Assembly (NCBI GenBank): GCA_963709175.1
Contig: CAVPVK010000015.1
Location: 310,001 to 374,000 of the forward strand
Source of the DNA: JANXQG01 sp963709175
Lineage (GTDB): Bacteria; Planctomycetota; Planctomycetia; Pirellulales; Thermoguttaceae
DNA length: 64,000 nt
Reading direction: 5' to 3'
Shown here in pieces: positions 40,571 through 52,378 of this stretch. The translations under genes and the position numbers were made by a program. Positions within the stretch are counted from its first letter, which is position 1. Each line of letters opens with the position of its first letter. The notes beneath the pieces are model-generated. The model was not told where the DNA came from. It saw nothing but the letters and a program-made list of their open reading frames with translations, and did no database searches.

Positions 40571-43500
40571 CTACTCCACGTTCTGCCGTCGGGCCGTCTT
40601 TTCGTCGCCGACGGCGGACTGACCGTTGCCGGAGACACTGTCGTGGAGCTGCATTCGTTCCAGCTCCTCCGCAAGCACATCTACAGTGTACCGAATCTGC
40701 TCGCTGGTGTGAAGCGAAGTAATGAAGAATCGCAGGCGAGCCGCACTTTCCTCGACCGCCGGATGGACGATTGGCTGAACGTTCACCCCCCGGCCAAACA
40801 TGGCCTGCGACAGCCGCAAAGAGGCCAGCGAGTTACCCACAATCACCGGCACCACGCCCGTATTCTGGCTCGTTCCCGTGTTCATTCCACGCCGGTTGGC
40901 CAAGGTGAGGAAAAGCCTGGCGTTTTCGCGGAGCCTTGCCACCCGCTCGGGCTGGGTTTCGAGTATACGGATGGAGGCTAAGGCGGCGGCGGCCCCGGGC
41001 GGCGGCAGCCCCACGCTGAAAACAAAGCCCGGCGCCGTGTATTTCAGGAATTCGACCAGTGCGCGGCTGCCCGCGATATATCCCCCGCAACTTCCCAGGG
41101 CCTTGCTCATCGTGCCCATCCAGATATCGACGTCGCCGCGATTGACAGCAAAGTGTTCGCCGATTCCGCCGCCATGGTGACCAAGAACACCCAACGAGTG
41201 GGCCTCGTCGATCATCAGCAGAGCCTTGTGCCGTTTTTTCACCTCAATGAATCGCGGCAGATCGGGGAAATCGCCGTCCATGCTGTAGACGCCCTCGATC
41301 ACCAGCAAGACGCGACGATATTCACGCCGCAACTGCCCGAGCAACCGGTCGGCGGCCTGCCAGTCGTTATGGGTGAACGGACGTCGCCGGGCACCGGAAA
41401 GAAGCGCTCCCTGGACTATACTGTTATGGGCCAAGGCATCTTGAAGCACCAGGTCACCGGGTCCCACGAGGTGGCCAATGACCGATTCATTCGTGGAATG
41501 CCCCCCCACGAAGGTAACGGCAGCCTCTGTGCCGAGAAACCGCGCAATCGCACTTTCGAGTTCACCGTGGATGACCTTTTCGCCCGACGCCACCCGGCTG
41601 GCAGACACGCTCGTGCCATAGCGGTCGATTGCCGCCTTGGCCGCGGCAGAAACTGCCGGATCGCCCGAAGTCCCCACGTAGTTGTAACTGGCGAAGTTGA
41701 TCAACTCCCGACCGTCAATCATCGTGCGATCATTGGTGATTCCCTGGTGTACACCGAAATAGGGGTTTCCCAATCCGGCGGTCTCAAGCATGTCTAATCG
41801 CTGGCGAAGTTGGCGATATTCGGGGAACTGGTCGAAGCGGTAGGCTTCGGACGGAATTTCCGCGGCCGCTGGAGTTCCCGATTCACTGGCCCCGCGTGGT
41901 TCGCCACCCAAATACTTCTTCACGGCCGCGATAACTTGCCGGGTAGTCTCTAGCTCCGGCAGAATCTCCGGTGGGAAGCGGCCGCCAAATCGCTCCTCCA
42001 GGGTTGCCAGAATTTCCATGCGCTCGATCGAATCCATGCCGGATTCGCGAATCGCCGAGTCCAGCGTCAGGCCGTTTGCCCGCTCCTTGGCCACACGCCG
42101 GATTTCCTCGATGACGATCTGAGTAGTCATCATTTCCCGCTTGACAGGATCTTTCTCAGCGGAAATCGGAACGGCGGGCCCCTGAGCTTGGAGCGAACGT
42201 GACTCGGTCTTCCTGGCAGCCCCCGCCGCCTGCCCGTTGCCACGTTCCGCATCGCGGGCCGAGTCCGCAGCAATAATGCCTTCGGCCCAGTGTCCGTTGC
42301 CAGAAGCCAAATCGGCGAGTCTAGGCTCCGGCGCGGGCGGCGGCACAGCAGCGGTTGCCACTTCCTCTACGCCCCCCTGCTCCGGGTCGCCAACTTCCCA
42401 CCGCCCCACTACGTCGAGCGTACCGTCGAGGTAGCTTTGGCGACAGGCATGCCGCTGGATCTTGCCGCTGGAGGTCTTGGGCACCGTGCCGGCGCGAATC
42501 AACACAATGGCATCGACGTTCAGGTCATGCTCGCCGGCAACCGCACGGCGGATCGCCTGGAAGACCTCGCCAAACTGACCTTGTTTGTGCCGCTCGACCT
42601 CAAAGACCACGATCAACTGCTCGCGACCACCTTTTTCCAGGGCGAATGCCGCCCCACAATCGGTCCGCAAGCGCGGATGGCAGCGTTGAACGGTAAGCTC
42701 GATATCCTGGGGATAGTAATTCACGCCGCGGAGAATGATCAGGTCCTTTAGCCGTCCGGTCACGAACAACTCGCCGTCGAGCATGAAACCGAGATCACCT
42801 GTGCGGAGGAACGGCCCCTCGCCGCTGTCGCGGAGATGGGCGTGAAAAGTCGCCTCCGTCACTTCGGGACGCTTCCAATATCCTTGCGCCATGCTCGGAC
42901 CACTCACCCAAATCTCTCCGATCTGGTTGGCCGAACAAGTGGTCATCGTCTCGGGTTCGGCGATAACAATCTTCTGGTCCGGCAGCGTCTGGCCACAACC
43001 CACGAGGTCCCGGGCCATGGGGCTTCCGCTGGGCATCTGCCGGGCCTCGCCCTCCGTGAGAGCGACCGCGTCGAAACTGCGGATAATCGGCGGATTGGCC
43101 ACAAATCCGCCGGAGACGATCAGCGTGGCCTCGGCCAGCCCGAAGCAGGGATAAAACGACTCTGCCCGGAAGCCGCAAGGGGCGAATTTCTCGGCAAACC
43201 GCCGCAGCGTCTCCGCCCGCACGGGTTCCGCACCGTTAAAGGCCAGCTTCCAATGACTCAAATCGAGCTGTTTCATCTGCTCGGGTGTGACTTTTTGAAT
43301 GCAATGTTCGTAGGCGAAGTTAGGACCACCGGCCGTCGTGGCGCGAAACCGCGTGATCGCCGAAAGCCAGCGGAACGGTTTCTGCAGAGAACGTCATCGG
43401 CGACATCAGCACGTTGGTCCGGCCGACGTAAATCGGCTGCAAGATCCCGCCAATAAGCCCCATGTCATGATAGCTGGGCAGCCAGAACACTCCCAGGCTC

Positions 43501-44138
43501 GTCCGCGTGTGTTCGAAGGCGTGGGCGATCAGCGCCGAATTGTGGACCAGGCTGGCATGGTTGAGGATCACGCCCTTCGGCGTGCCCGTCGAGCCGGACG
43601 TGTATTGCAGGAAGGCCAGCGTCTCGCCGTGGATGTCGGGCGAGAGTTCCCATTGCTGGTCCATGCCGACCGGCACGCGGCAGGTATCCAGCCATGCAAG
43701 CTGCTCCAGGTGCGGAGTCTCATGGACCAGGTCGGAAATCCGCGAGAGAACCGCCCCGGTGGTAAGGGCCACTTTGGCCTCGGCGTCGTCGGCGATAGCC
43801 TGGATTCGCTCCATCGACCGGTTGCGGCGGGGCGGATAGACGGGCACTGCGACCACACCCGCATACAGGCAGCCGAAAAACCCGGCAATGAACTCCAGGC
43901 CGGCCGGATACAGCAACAAGGCCCGTTCGCCCGACAGGCCGCGCGACATCAACCAGGCCCCGATCGCCCTTGCCTGGCGGTCGAGTTCCTCGTAGGTCAG
44001 ATCGATTTGCTCGAGTTCACCATCGACCAGGTAACGGAAGGCAATGTCTCGCGGTTGGGTACGGGCCCGATGGCGAACCATTTCCACAAGCGTGGACGGA
44101 CCAAAAAAAGTTCCAGGCAAATAGTCGAGATGCACCAC
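40571..44138 (-). CDS. Fatty acyl-AMP ligase / ACP / alpha-oxoamine synthase fusion, frameshifted near 43385
   Basis: About 1,190 residues. Start chosen at GTG 44138 (GAGGG upstream; protein begins VVHLDYLPGTFFGPSTLVEM); TTG 44240 is also possible. Domain 1 (residues 1-590) is an acyl-AMP ligase: LQYTSGSTGTPKGVILNH, FWLPSYHDMGLIGGI, GGPNFAYEHC, LRTGDLGFM and DLIILRGVNYYPQDIE. Domain 2 (about 700-790) is an acyl carrier protein with the phosphopantetheine Ser in ESGMDSIERMEIL. Domain 3 is a PLP-dependent alpha-oxoamine synthase like KAPA synthase or serine palmitoyltransferase: LIDEAH-type LLMIDEAHSLGVLGHHGGGI and the PLP Lys in GTMSKALGSCGGYIAG. It would activate a fatty acid, hold it on ACP and condense it with an amino acid, giving a sphingoid-like or aminoketone lipid. 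A one-base deletion in TTCTCTGCAG repairs the frame. Confidence 0.82.
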
Positions 44139-44309
44139 GGGAAAAATACCCTCACAAGAGTTGCTTGCCCGACGAAAACGTGTCGGCGCGGCCGACGGCA
44201 CTTCATCTATCGATTCGGCCGGATTTGCGGGCGAGCGCAAACCGATCTCAGGGGCATAGCAAATCTTCGCCGAACCCCGGACTCGGTATATTTTATTCCC
44301 TGGGAAGGG

Positions 44310-47300
44310 TCAACGCAATCGGCAGCGGCGCATAACAGAAAAGACGCCAATACCCCCAATCCGGTGGTTTTCAAGCCGCCAACGCGAGGCAAACATACAA
44401 AAAGAAGCACACCCAACGGCCGTCAATAAGAGGGCCCATTCACCCGGTTCGGGCACCGCCGCTATTCCGGAAGCATGCGCCGGCGACATACCATCCGCAG
44501 GAGCCCCGCTAGCCGTTGGGTCGAAGAGGAATATCCCGTCCGCTCCCACTGTCAGGGTCGTTCCGCTCGGCAGCGAGTTGTTGGTTGTCACGACCAATGT
44601 TCCCGCTGCGGCGGTCGTGCCTCCCTCGTAGGAATTTGTGCCGGAAAGGATCAAGATTCCCGAGCCGGTCTTGAGCAAGGCACCCAGTCCAGTACCGGAG
44701 TTGTCTACAAGATTGCCGGAGATCAGCGTGCTGTCGCCACCGGTGCCGGCGGCCACATCGATCTGGCGGGTTTCGCCGTTCAGGTCGATGCTGTCGGTGA
44801 AGTTGACTTGGCTGTTGGCCGTCGGCGAACCGAAGGTCAATACACTACCGTCGGGAACGAAGCCGGCGGTGCCGTTGTTCAGAGTATTGTTGTTCCAAAT
44901 GAGCGCAACGCCGGGACTCATGCTGACCATGAGCGTGCCCCCGTTGGCTGCGAAGCCGCCATCACCGGTCCACTGCACTTGGGCCGGATTCGTGCCCAAC
45001 GAGCGGTCGAAAGTTCCGCTTGACTGCAAAACGGCCCCGTAGCTGTTGGTCGCCAGGCTGCCGCCAAAATCCAGGTTCGAACTCGATGGTAGACCGACGC
45101 CGTCGTTGGCCTGCAGCACGCCGCCGCTGATCGTTGTGGTGCCGAGGTAGGTGTTGCTTCCGCTCAGTGTCAGCGTACCCGGACCGATCTTGTAGACAGG
45201 CAGCCCGCCGAGGCCCGGATAATCGGCGATCGTGCCCGAAACGGTGAGGTTCGCGCTGGCGGCGAACGTCAACGATTCGCCGCTGCCGGCAACCAGCCAC
45301 ATGGGGGCCGACCACGTGGACGGAGCTCCAACCGTGCTGATCACTCCGCTAGAATGCCCATAGCCCCAGCGGGGGCCAGAGTAGCCGTTGCTCGTGACCG
45401 TGGCGCCGTCGAGGAAGAACTCGCCCATGTAGGGGCCGTCCCAGCCGTCGCTGTTGGAAAGCTCGAAGTTCAGCATGCCGCCATTGACGACGATCGTGTT
45501 GAGTTGCGAGGCCCCGATCTGATTTGCCGTGCCGTTGACGCCGCCAATAAAGAGGGCCGCCCCCGCGTCGACGGAGACGGTGTTGTTCTGTCCCAGGGCC
45601 GTATTGCCAACAATATTGCCGGTCGCCGAGGTCAGCGTGCCCGCAGTAACCGTCACGTTTCCGCTGAACGTATTAGCGGCGGTCAGGAGCAGCGTGCCCG
45701 GACCGGTCTTGACCAGCGGCATGCCGGCCAGGCCCGGATAATCGTCGATGACGCCGGAGATGTTCAGCGTGTTGCCAGAGCCCGTAAAGACGGTGGCGGA
45801 GTAACTCCCTGCCACCAGGCGAAGTTCGGCACTCCACGTGTTGGCAATGGAACCGGTGCTGTTGATCGTGCCCGGCCCATTGACGTAGCCCATTCGCAGC
45901 CCGCTGCCGTTGGGTGAAACGACCGCCGCAGCGGTGCCCGCGGAACTATCGAGGTTCACCGTGCCGATATAAGGTTCAGCGTCATAGGCGGTAGCCCAGG
46001 TGACATCCATGCTGAGCGTGGCGCCGCTGAGACTGATGGTGTCGGCGGCACTTACCGGATAGTTGGCGTTCGCATAGCCGGTGATGCTTAACGTGGCGCC
46101 AGGATTGACCGTGACGGTGCCGTTGGCCTTCTCGCCGGTTCCATTGATCCACACAAGCGTGCCGCCGTTGACCGTGGTCCCTCCCGTGTAGGAGCTGGCG
46201 CCATTGAGCGTGAGCGTCCCGCTGCCGGTCTTGACGAGAGCGAAGTTGTTATTACCGCCGCCCAGGGTGCCCGAGAACGTACTCGTTGCATCGCCGGCCC
46301 CCACGACCAGGGTGTTGTTGCCCAAGGTGCCGCTTCCCTGGAAGACCGATCCGTTGCCGTTCAGCACGGCGATCGTGTTGACCGTCGAACCCGTGTCGCT
46401 AAGCCTCAGGGAACCGTTAAGCAGGACCGAAGCGGTGCTGGGAATGACATTGCTGCCATCCAGTTCCAGGAACGCGCCGGCGTTGACCGTAACATTGCCT
46501 TGAAAGTTATTGCTGGAATTCGACAGCGCCAACCCAGGCGTGGAATCGCCGCCTAGGGTGAATCCGCCGGGCCCGGTGATCTGCCCACTCAGGACCTGGT
46601 AATAGCCGCTGACATCAATTGTATTGGCCGAGTTGGCCAGGGTGATCGTGCCGGTCGCTCCACCCGGCCCGAGATAGAGCGTGCCGCCATTGATCGTGAC
46701 GTTGTTTGCCGGGCTGTATCCGGCAAAGTTGGCCGTGGCCCCGCTGCCGATGGTAATTCCGCCCGAGCCCAGGGCCGTGGCGCTTCCGAGGACGATTGTG
46801 CCTCCGCTGACCGTGGTGCCGCCCGTGTAGGTGTTCGCGCCGCCGAGGATCAAGATGCCGTTTCCCACCTGGACCAGGCTGCCGGTCGACGCCGCGTTGA
46901 CCGCGCTTAGATCGCTGATAGTACCGTTGAAGGTGCTCGAAACGCCGTTGCCACCGAGCGTAAGTACGGTGGCGGAACCAATGCCGGTCGCATTGCCCAG
47001 TACGATGACCGAAGTGCCCGCCGCGCTTTGGGTGAGCGTGCCGACGATCGAGGGGGTCGCACTGGTGAATGCCAGGACACCCGTGCCTGAGGCGGGTGCC
47101 AACGTCACTGGGCCTGTGCCCAACGCTCCGTCGGCGGCGACCGTCAGCGTTCCCGCCGTGACGGTCGTCCCGCCCGAGTAGGTATTAGCGCCGGAAAGCG
47201 TGATCGGGCCGCCCGGCGCATTGACTGCCACGGCGAGGTTCCCTCCGCCGCTGCCGTCGGCGATGACGCCGGGAACCAGGCCGCCGCCGCTGCCCGACCC

Positions 47301-50300
47301 GCTGAAAGTAAGCGTCGTCGTATTGCCGAGTCCGGCCGAGCCACTGACGTTACCCAGAACCGTCAAGAGGCTGTTGGAGTTATTTATCCAATTCTGGCTG
47401 GTCGCCGGAATCAACGTGCCGGCGCCGATGTTCAGCGCCCCGCGCCGGGCGGCATAACGATGCCGGTCCCCGTCGCGTAACCCAGGTTGCTGCTGCTGGC
47501 GGCCGCGTTGATGGTCAGGCTCTGGCCATTGCCGCCGATCGTCACCGCCGCTGTCGTGGTCACGGTGAGGCTGTTGATGGCATAGGAGGCATCTAGCACC
47601 GAATTGATGGGACCGGCTGCCGATGTCGCGGCAAAGACCACGTCGGTGACTCCACCGACAATCTGGCCCGCGTCGACTGTGCCAGCGGCATTCGTCGACC
47701 AATTAGTGACGATTCCACTGGCATTGTAACCGCCCCAAAACGGATTCCCACCGCTGGAATGGGCGTACTTGCCCGACCAGTAGGCGAGCGTGGGCGTCGC
47801 ATTGCCGGACACTTCCAATTCCAGGGCATTATTCGAGTTGATCAGCGAAAGAGCGGATAAGCCGATATGCGCGTCGGCCGAATTGAGGGCGAAATAGCCG
47901 GTTCCTGCGAGTGAACCGAAAGTGATCAAGGGATACATGCCGGGCGACAGCGACGCCGCGACGATATTGACCGTCACGCCGCTGGGGTTCAGGGTCAAGG
48001 TGTTGGCGCCCAGATTGATCTGGTCGGTGGCGGGCAGGCTGCTGGCGTTGACATCGAAGGTAAGCCGGGCCGGATTGGCCGAGTTGTCGCCGAGGGTCAA
48101 TCCCTGCAGACTGAGCGTGGAAGTGACGCCCGCAGGCAGGCCATTCTTGCTGAAGTCGATCGCACCGCCGCCGGCCACAGTCGCCGAACCGGCGATAATG
48201 CCGTCACCGGCAGTGGTCAGAGTGGCCCCGCTGGCCACGTTGACTGCCGTGCTGGCCAGCGAGCCGCTGACGTTCAGTATACCGGCGTTGATGCTGGTGG
48301 CGCCGGTGTAAATGTTCGCGCCGCTGAGCACTAGAGTGCCGCTTCCCGCCTTGGTGAGGCTGCCGAAACCAGCGCCGGGGGCCGGCCCAACCGCCCCGGC
48401 ATATATGAGCACGCCCGACACCACGTTGATCGTAGCGTCGTTATCGCCCAGACCGATCCCGCGGTTGGCCGAGAGCGACACCGCGCCTTGTGTCTGGAGG
48501 ACGCCACCCTGGATCACAAGGCTATTGGGCGTGGGCGAAGCAGGCGCTGCGCCCAGGTTGGAGTCGGCGGCGATGACTAGCGTTCCGCCGCTGACCGTAG
48601 TCGAGCCGCTGTAGCTGTTGGACGTATTGCTGAGGACCAGCATGCCCGGCCCGCTCTTGGTCACGCTCCCCGCGCCGCCAATGGCGTAGGCGGCGTTCTG
48701 GCCGCCGGCAAGGTCATAGACCAAGGCGGTACTATCGATGATGCCGCTGGTGGCCAGCGAGCCATCTTGCCCGCTCTGGCCGGTGCCAAGCTGGAGCGTG
48801 CCGCCGTTGATAAAGGTGGCGCCAATGTATGTGTTGCTGGCGGTCAGGATCAAAGTCCCCGGGCCGGCCTGGTAAAGCGGCAGTCCCCCCAGTCCCGGAA
48901 AATCGGCGATTACGCCGGAAACGGTGAGGTTCGCGCTGGTGGCGAAGGTCAGCGATTCGCCGCTGCCGGCAACCAGCCACATGGGGGCCGACCAGGTGGA
49001 CGGAGCACCCACCGTGCTGATCGTGCCGCTCGATTGTCCATAGCCCCAGCGGGGACCGGAGTAACCGTTGCTGGTAACCGTGGCGCCGTTGAGGAAGAAC
49101 GCGCCCATGTAGGGGCCGTCCCAGCCGTCGCTGTTGGTAAGCTCGAAGTTCAGCGTCCCGCCGTTAACCACAATCGTATTGAGCTGCGAGGCACCAATTT
49201 GACCGCCGCTGCCATTGGCGCCGCCGATGTTGAGGGTCGCCCCGGCCGCCACGGTGACGACGTTGTTCTCCCCCAGGGCCGTATTGCCGACTAGATTGCC
49301 GGTTGCCGACGTCAGCGTTCCTGCGCTGATCGTCACGTTTCCGCTGAACGAATTGGCCGCGTTGAGGGTCAACTGGCCCGTACCCATGGTGATCAGGCTG
49401 CCGCTGCCGCTGATGACATAGCTGGCGGTCTGGTTGCCGGAGAGGTCATAGACCAGTGTCGCGTTGTTGGTCAGGCCGCTGGTATTGGAGATCGACCCGT
49501 CTTGCCCGCTTTGGCCGGTGCCCAACTGCAGCGTACCGCCGCTGATCGTTGTTGGGCCGGTATAGGTATTCGACGCTGTCAGCGTCAACAGGTTGTTGCC
49601 GGATTGCGTCAGGCTACCGTTGCCGCTGATCGCGCCGCCCAGAATCTGGTTCGTCGTGGTATTGAAGACCAACGCACCGTTATTGGGAATCGCCGCGGCA
49701 TAGGAGCCGCTCCCCAGCGAGCCCGCCCCGGCTATTATCAGGCTGCCGCCGCCAATCGTCGTCGGGCCGGTATAGGAATTCGTGCCAGAGAGCACGACGG
49801 TTCCGCCACCCGATCCAAACGTGAGCGTGGTGTCGGCCGCGCCGTAACCTGGATCGCCCGCGGCTGTGGCTATGGAGTTCGGCGTGGAACCGTTGGTAGT
49901 GAAATCGGTTCCCAGGTAATTCGTTCCGACAATGTACTGCGCAGACAAGGCCTGCGCGTCGATATTGTTGCCCACCTGCGTCAACTCCACCACCACGCAC
50001 TTGGCGTAGGGGCTGTCGACCACCTGCAACTGATACGTCGCAGTGCCCCCGCTATTAGCGAGGAAATATGCGGTTCCCGGAATGGCCCCGCCCGTGATGT
50101 ACAGGCCGCCCATCGTGCCACCCGCAGAAGTGAGGCTGGCCAGCGACTCATTGCTGGCGATCTGCGTTGGAGTGGTTTGCAAGTACGAGGAGTAGGCCAC
50201 GGTGGCCAGGTTACCGAAGGTGATGCCAAATCCGCCGGAGATATTGCCCGCATCGGTTAGCGTCGAGCCAGTGGCGGCGTTCCACGCCTGGTTTGCTCCG

Positions 50301-50677
50301 AGCGCTACGGCCGCGTTGATCGTAGCGTCGGCGTTGGCCGTAATGCCGCCGGCGCCGACAGTAAGAGTGTTGCTGCCGCCGGCAATGGTGAATCCCGCGT
50401 TGTTGAAAGTGACGCTATTGGCGTTGATGTTGGTTCCCAAGTTCACGGGGCCGACGCCCAAAGTGGCGAAGACGGCGTCGCTGCCGTCGGTCCAGGCGGA
50501 GCCCGACCAGTTCAGCGAACCCGAGGAATTACTCCAAAAGGAGTCGCCCGAGCCGTTGTCCCAGGTCAGCGAGAACGCCATGACCGGTCGACCGAAGCTG
50601 GCGAGCGCCAACGCCGCAGCAAGGACGGCAAACAACCCATTTCGAACGATTGCAACGCGACGAAATTGATCTTTCAT
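44310..50677 (-). CDS. PEP-CTERM protein with autotransporter-type beta repeats, frameshifted near 47444
   Basis: About 2,120 residues from the ATG at 50677 (GAAGGT upstream). The signal peptide is VRNGLFAVLAAALALASF to RPVMAFS. The body is built of passenger-associated beta-strand repeats such as GTLVLSGANIYTGATSINAG and GTLTLNGASSYTGGTTVNGG, giving a long beta-helix. The C-terminus is a PEP-CTERM sorting signal: VPEPGEWALLLTAVG, a hydrophobic stretch and a basic tail. There is no autotransporter barrel domain, so it is probably handled by an exosortase and anchored or released at the surface. Frames join near 47444 by dropping one GC (IVMPP then GALNIGAGTLIP). The gene contains a 480-bp internal duplication. 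Confidence 0.82.
45201..45680 (-). repeat. Internal 480-bp duplication, copy A
   Basis: Aligns without gaps to 48881-49360 (constant offset of 3,680 bp). It encodes the unit containing NSDGWDGPYMGEFFLDGATV, SNGYSGPRWGYGHSSG and STWSAPMWLVAGSGESLTF. A shorter, more diverged relative precedes it on the protein (NISGVIDDYPGLAGMPLVKT). Confidence 0.85.
48881..49360 (-). repeat. Internal 480-bp duplication, copy B
   Basis: Partner of 45201-45680. It encodes NSDGWDGPYMGAFFLNGATV, SNGYSGPRWGYGQSSG and STWSAPMWLVAGSGESLTF, with only scattered substitutions relative to copy A. Confidence 0.85.
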
Positions 50678-51002
50678 GATACCTTCGCAAATTGTTGACG
50701 GAGTTGCATTACCGATCATGATTCCCTTCGGGCCCCTACGGCGGGACATGAACCATCATGTCCTGCGTGTCCGATTATAGTCGCGTACAAGTGCTCGAGC
50801 AATGTGCGAACAAATGAATTCAGTTTAATTTGTGGTCCACAGGGAGAGGAAGGAACAGAAATGTCGCGCCTCATCCACTATGTGAAGTGCCATCGAGTCG
50901 GCGACGGCCGCACGGATGGGATTGAACTGGACCGTTGCGTCCCCATATTAACGCCTGTTATGCTAATCTGCTGTAAGCACTCCAACCCGTAGGGGAGGTT
51001 TG
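50678..51002. other. Divergent intergenic region
   Basis: 325 bp between the PEP-CTERM gene and the beta-helix gene. A possible 43-codon frame at 50861-50992 (MSRLIHYVKCHRVGDGRTDG) has GGAAGG upstream but no recognisable relatives, so it is not called. A weak plus-strand promoter-like pair (TTGCGT with TATGCT) lies near 50934-50965. GGGAGG at 50993-50998 serves the gene that follows. Confidence 0.45.
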
Positions 51003-52348
51003 ATGATGAAAATCAGAACCGCGCTATTCCCATGGTTGCTGGCGTTGACCTTCCTCGTCGCGACAGATGGTTTTCAGCCCAAAACCGTTCGTGCCGAGAC
51101 CCACACGGCCTCAGCGTTGACACCGGGATCTGTCTGGGACGCCATCAACGCGGCCAAGGACGGCGACATTGTGCAACTCCCCGAGGGGACGGCGGTGTGG
51201 AAGCGCGGATGGAACTCCGGGCATTGGGCGAAGATGAAAGCGATCACCGTCCGGGCGCCGGAATCGACAAGACGATCATTCGCACCGATACAACCACAGC
51301 CCCTGGAGACAAGTCGTTCGTGTTGAACGGAGCGGAGGGAAAACCCTTCCGCATCACGGGAATTACCTTCGACGGCACCGGGTTCGCCAACGCGGGAACG
51401 TGGGTCGGCGAAGTCGTGATTAGCGGGAATTGCAAGAACTTCCGCGTCGACCACTGCAAGTTCCTGAATATGGACCAGATGCTGACGATCAGCGGAGACA
51501 CCTACGGCCTGGTTGACCACTGCTGCTTTTACGCCCTGAAGAAGAACCGCCTGGCTCAGACAATTTACTGCCAGGGCCCCGGCAAGGTCGCCTTCACCCG
51601 GCCCCTCACTCTGGGCACGGCCAAGGCCGTCTACTTCGAGGACAATGAGGCCCACTTCAGCCCGGCGGTCGTGAACACCGATGGCAACAACCCGTGGATC
51701 GTGCCCTACAACGGCGCGCGGGTCGTGATCCGGCACAACAAGATCATCAATAGCCAACTCGAAATCTACAGGGTCCGCGCGGGGGCCTATGGGTCCCAGA
51801 GCGCCGAGATTTACGACAACACGTTCTCCGCAGAGGGCCTGAAGATGGGCCGACCGCAGGGCTTCATCTTCATTGCCGGCGGCGTGGCCATGGTCTTCAA
51901 CAACACAGTGATCGGAACGACCTACAACACCTGCACGATTCAAGTCAGCCACGAAAGATCGTTCCAGGCCATCGGCGAGTTTGGGATCTGCGATGGCACG
52001 AACCCGATCGACGGCAACCAGATTCCTGCGGGCCAGGTAGGGGCCGGCTATCCGGCTTTTGGCCAACCAGGTCGGGCGACGGACGCCGACGGCGACGGCG
52101 TGTTCGAGCCATCGCCCTGCTACGCCTGGAACAACACGCTCAATGGGGCGAAGCTCAACATGGTACTGCGCCCTTGGGCGGATCCACAACAAACAGCGCG
52201 ACAGGCAGCGCACGTCAAGGAAGGGCGGGATTTCTTCAACGAGGCGCCCAAGCCCGAGTATTACAAGCCGTACGTCTATCCGCATCCGCTGCAAAGCGGC
52301 TGGGACGCGCTGATGAAGAGCGCCGCGGCGGCTGCCGCAAGGCCGTAA
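51003..52348 (+). CDS. Secreted right-handed beta-helix protein, frameshifted near 51255
   Basis: About 448 residues from ATG 51003 (or 51006; GGGAGG upstream). The signal peptide is KIRTALFPWLLALTFLVATD. The body begins SVWDAINAAKDGDIVQLPEG, the opening of pectate-lyase-like parallel beta-helix proteins, then repeats such as GITFDGTGFAN, KNFRVDHCKFLNM and TYGLVDHCCFYAL, and later YDNTFSAEGLKM and WNNTLNGAKLNM. The frame breaks at GGGCGCCGG (51253-51261); removing one GC gives VRAGIDKTIIRTD and continues to 52348. It is probably a polysaccharide lyase or glycan-binding protein acting outside the cell. No specific lyase active site is identifiable. It converges with the GH-A-like gene. Confidence 0.78.
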
Positions 52349-52378
52349 ATCGGCGGTGAATCGCGCCGCACTCCAAAG

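Noticed and set aside
50861..50992. 43-codon frame with GGAAGG upstream
   Set aside because: Plausible ribosome binding site but no family resemblance and no context; too weak to call.
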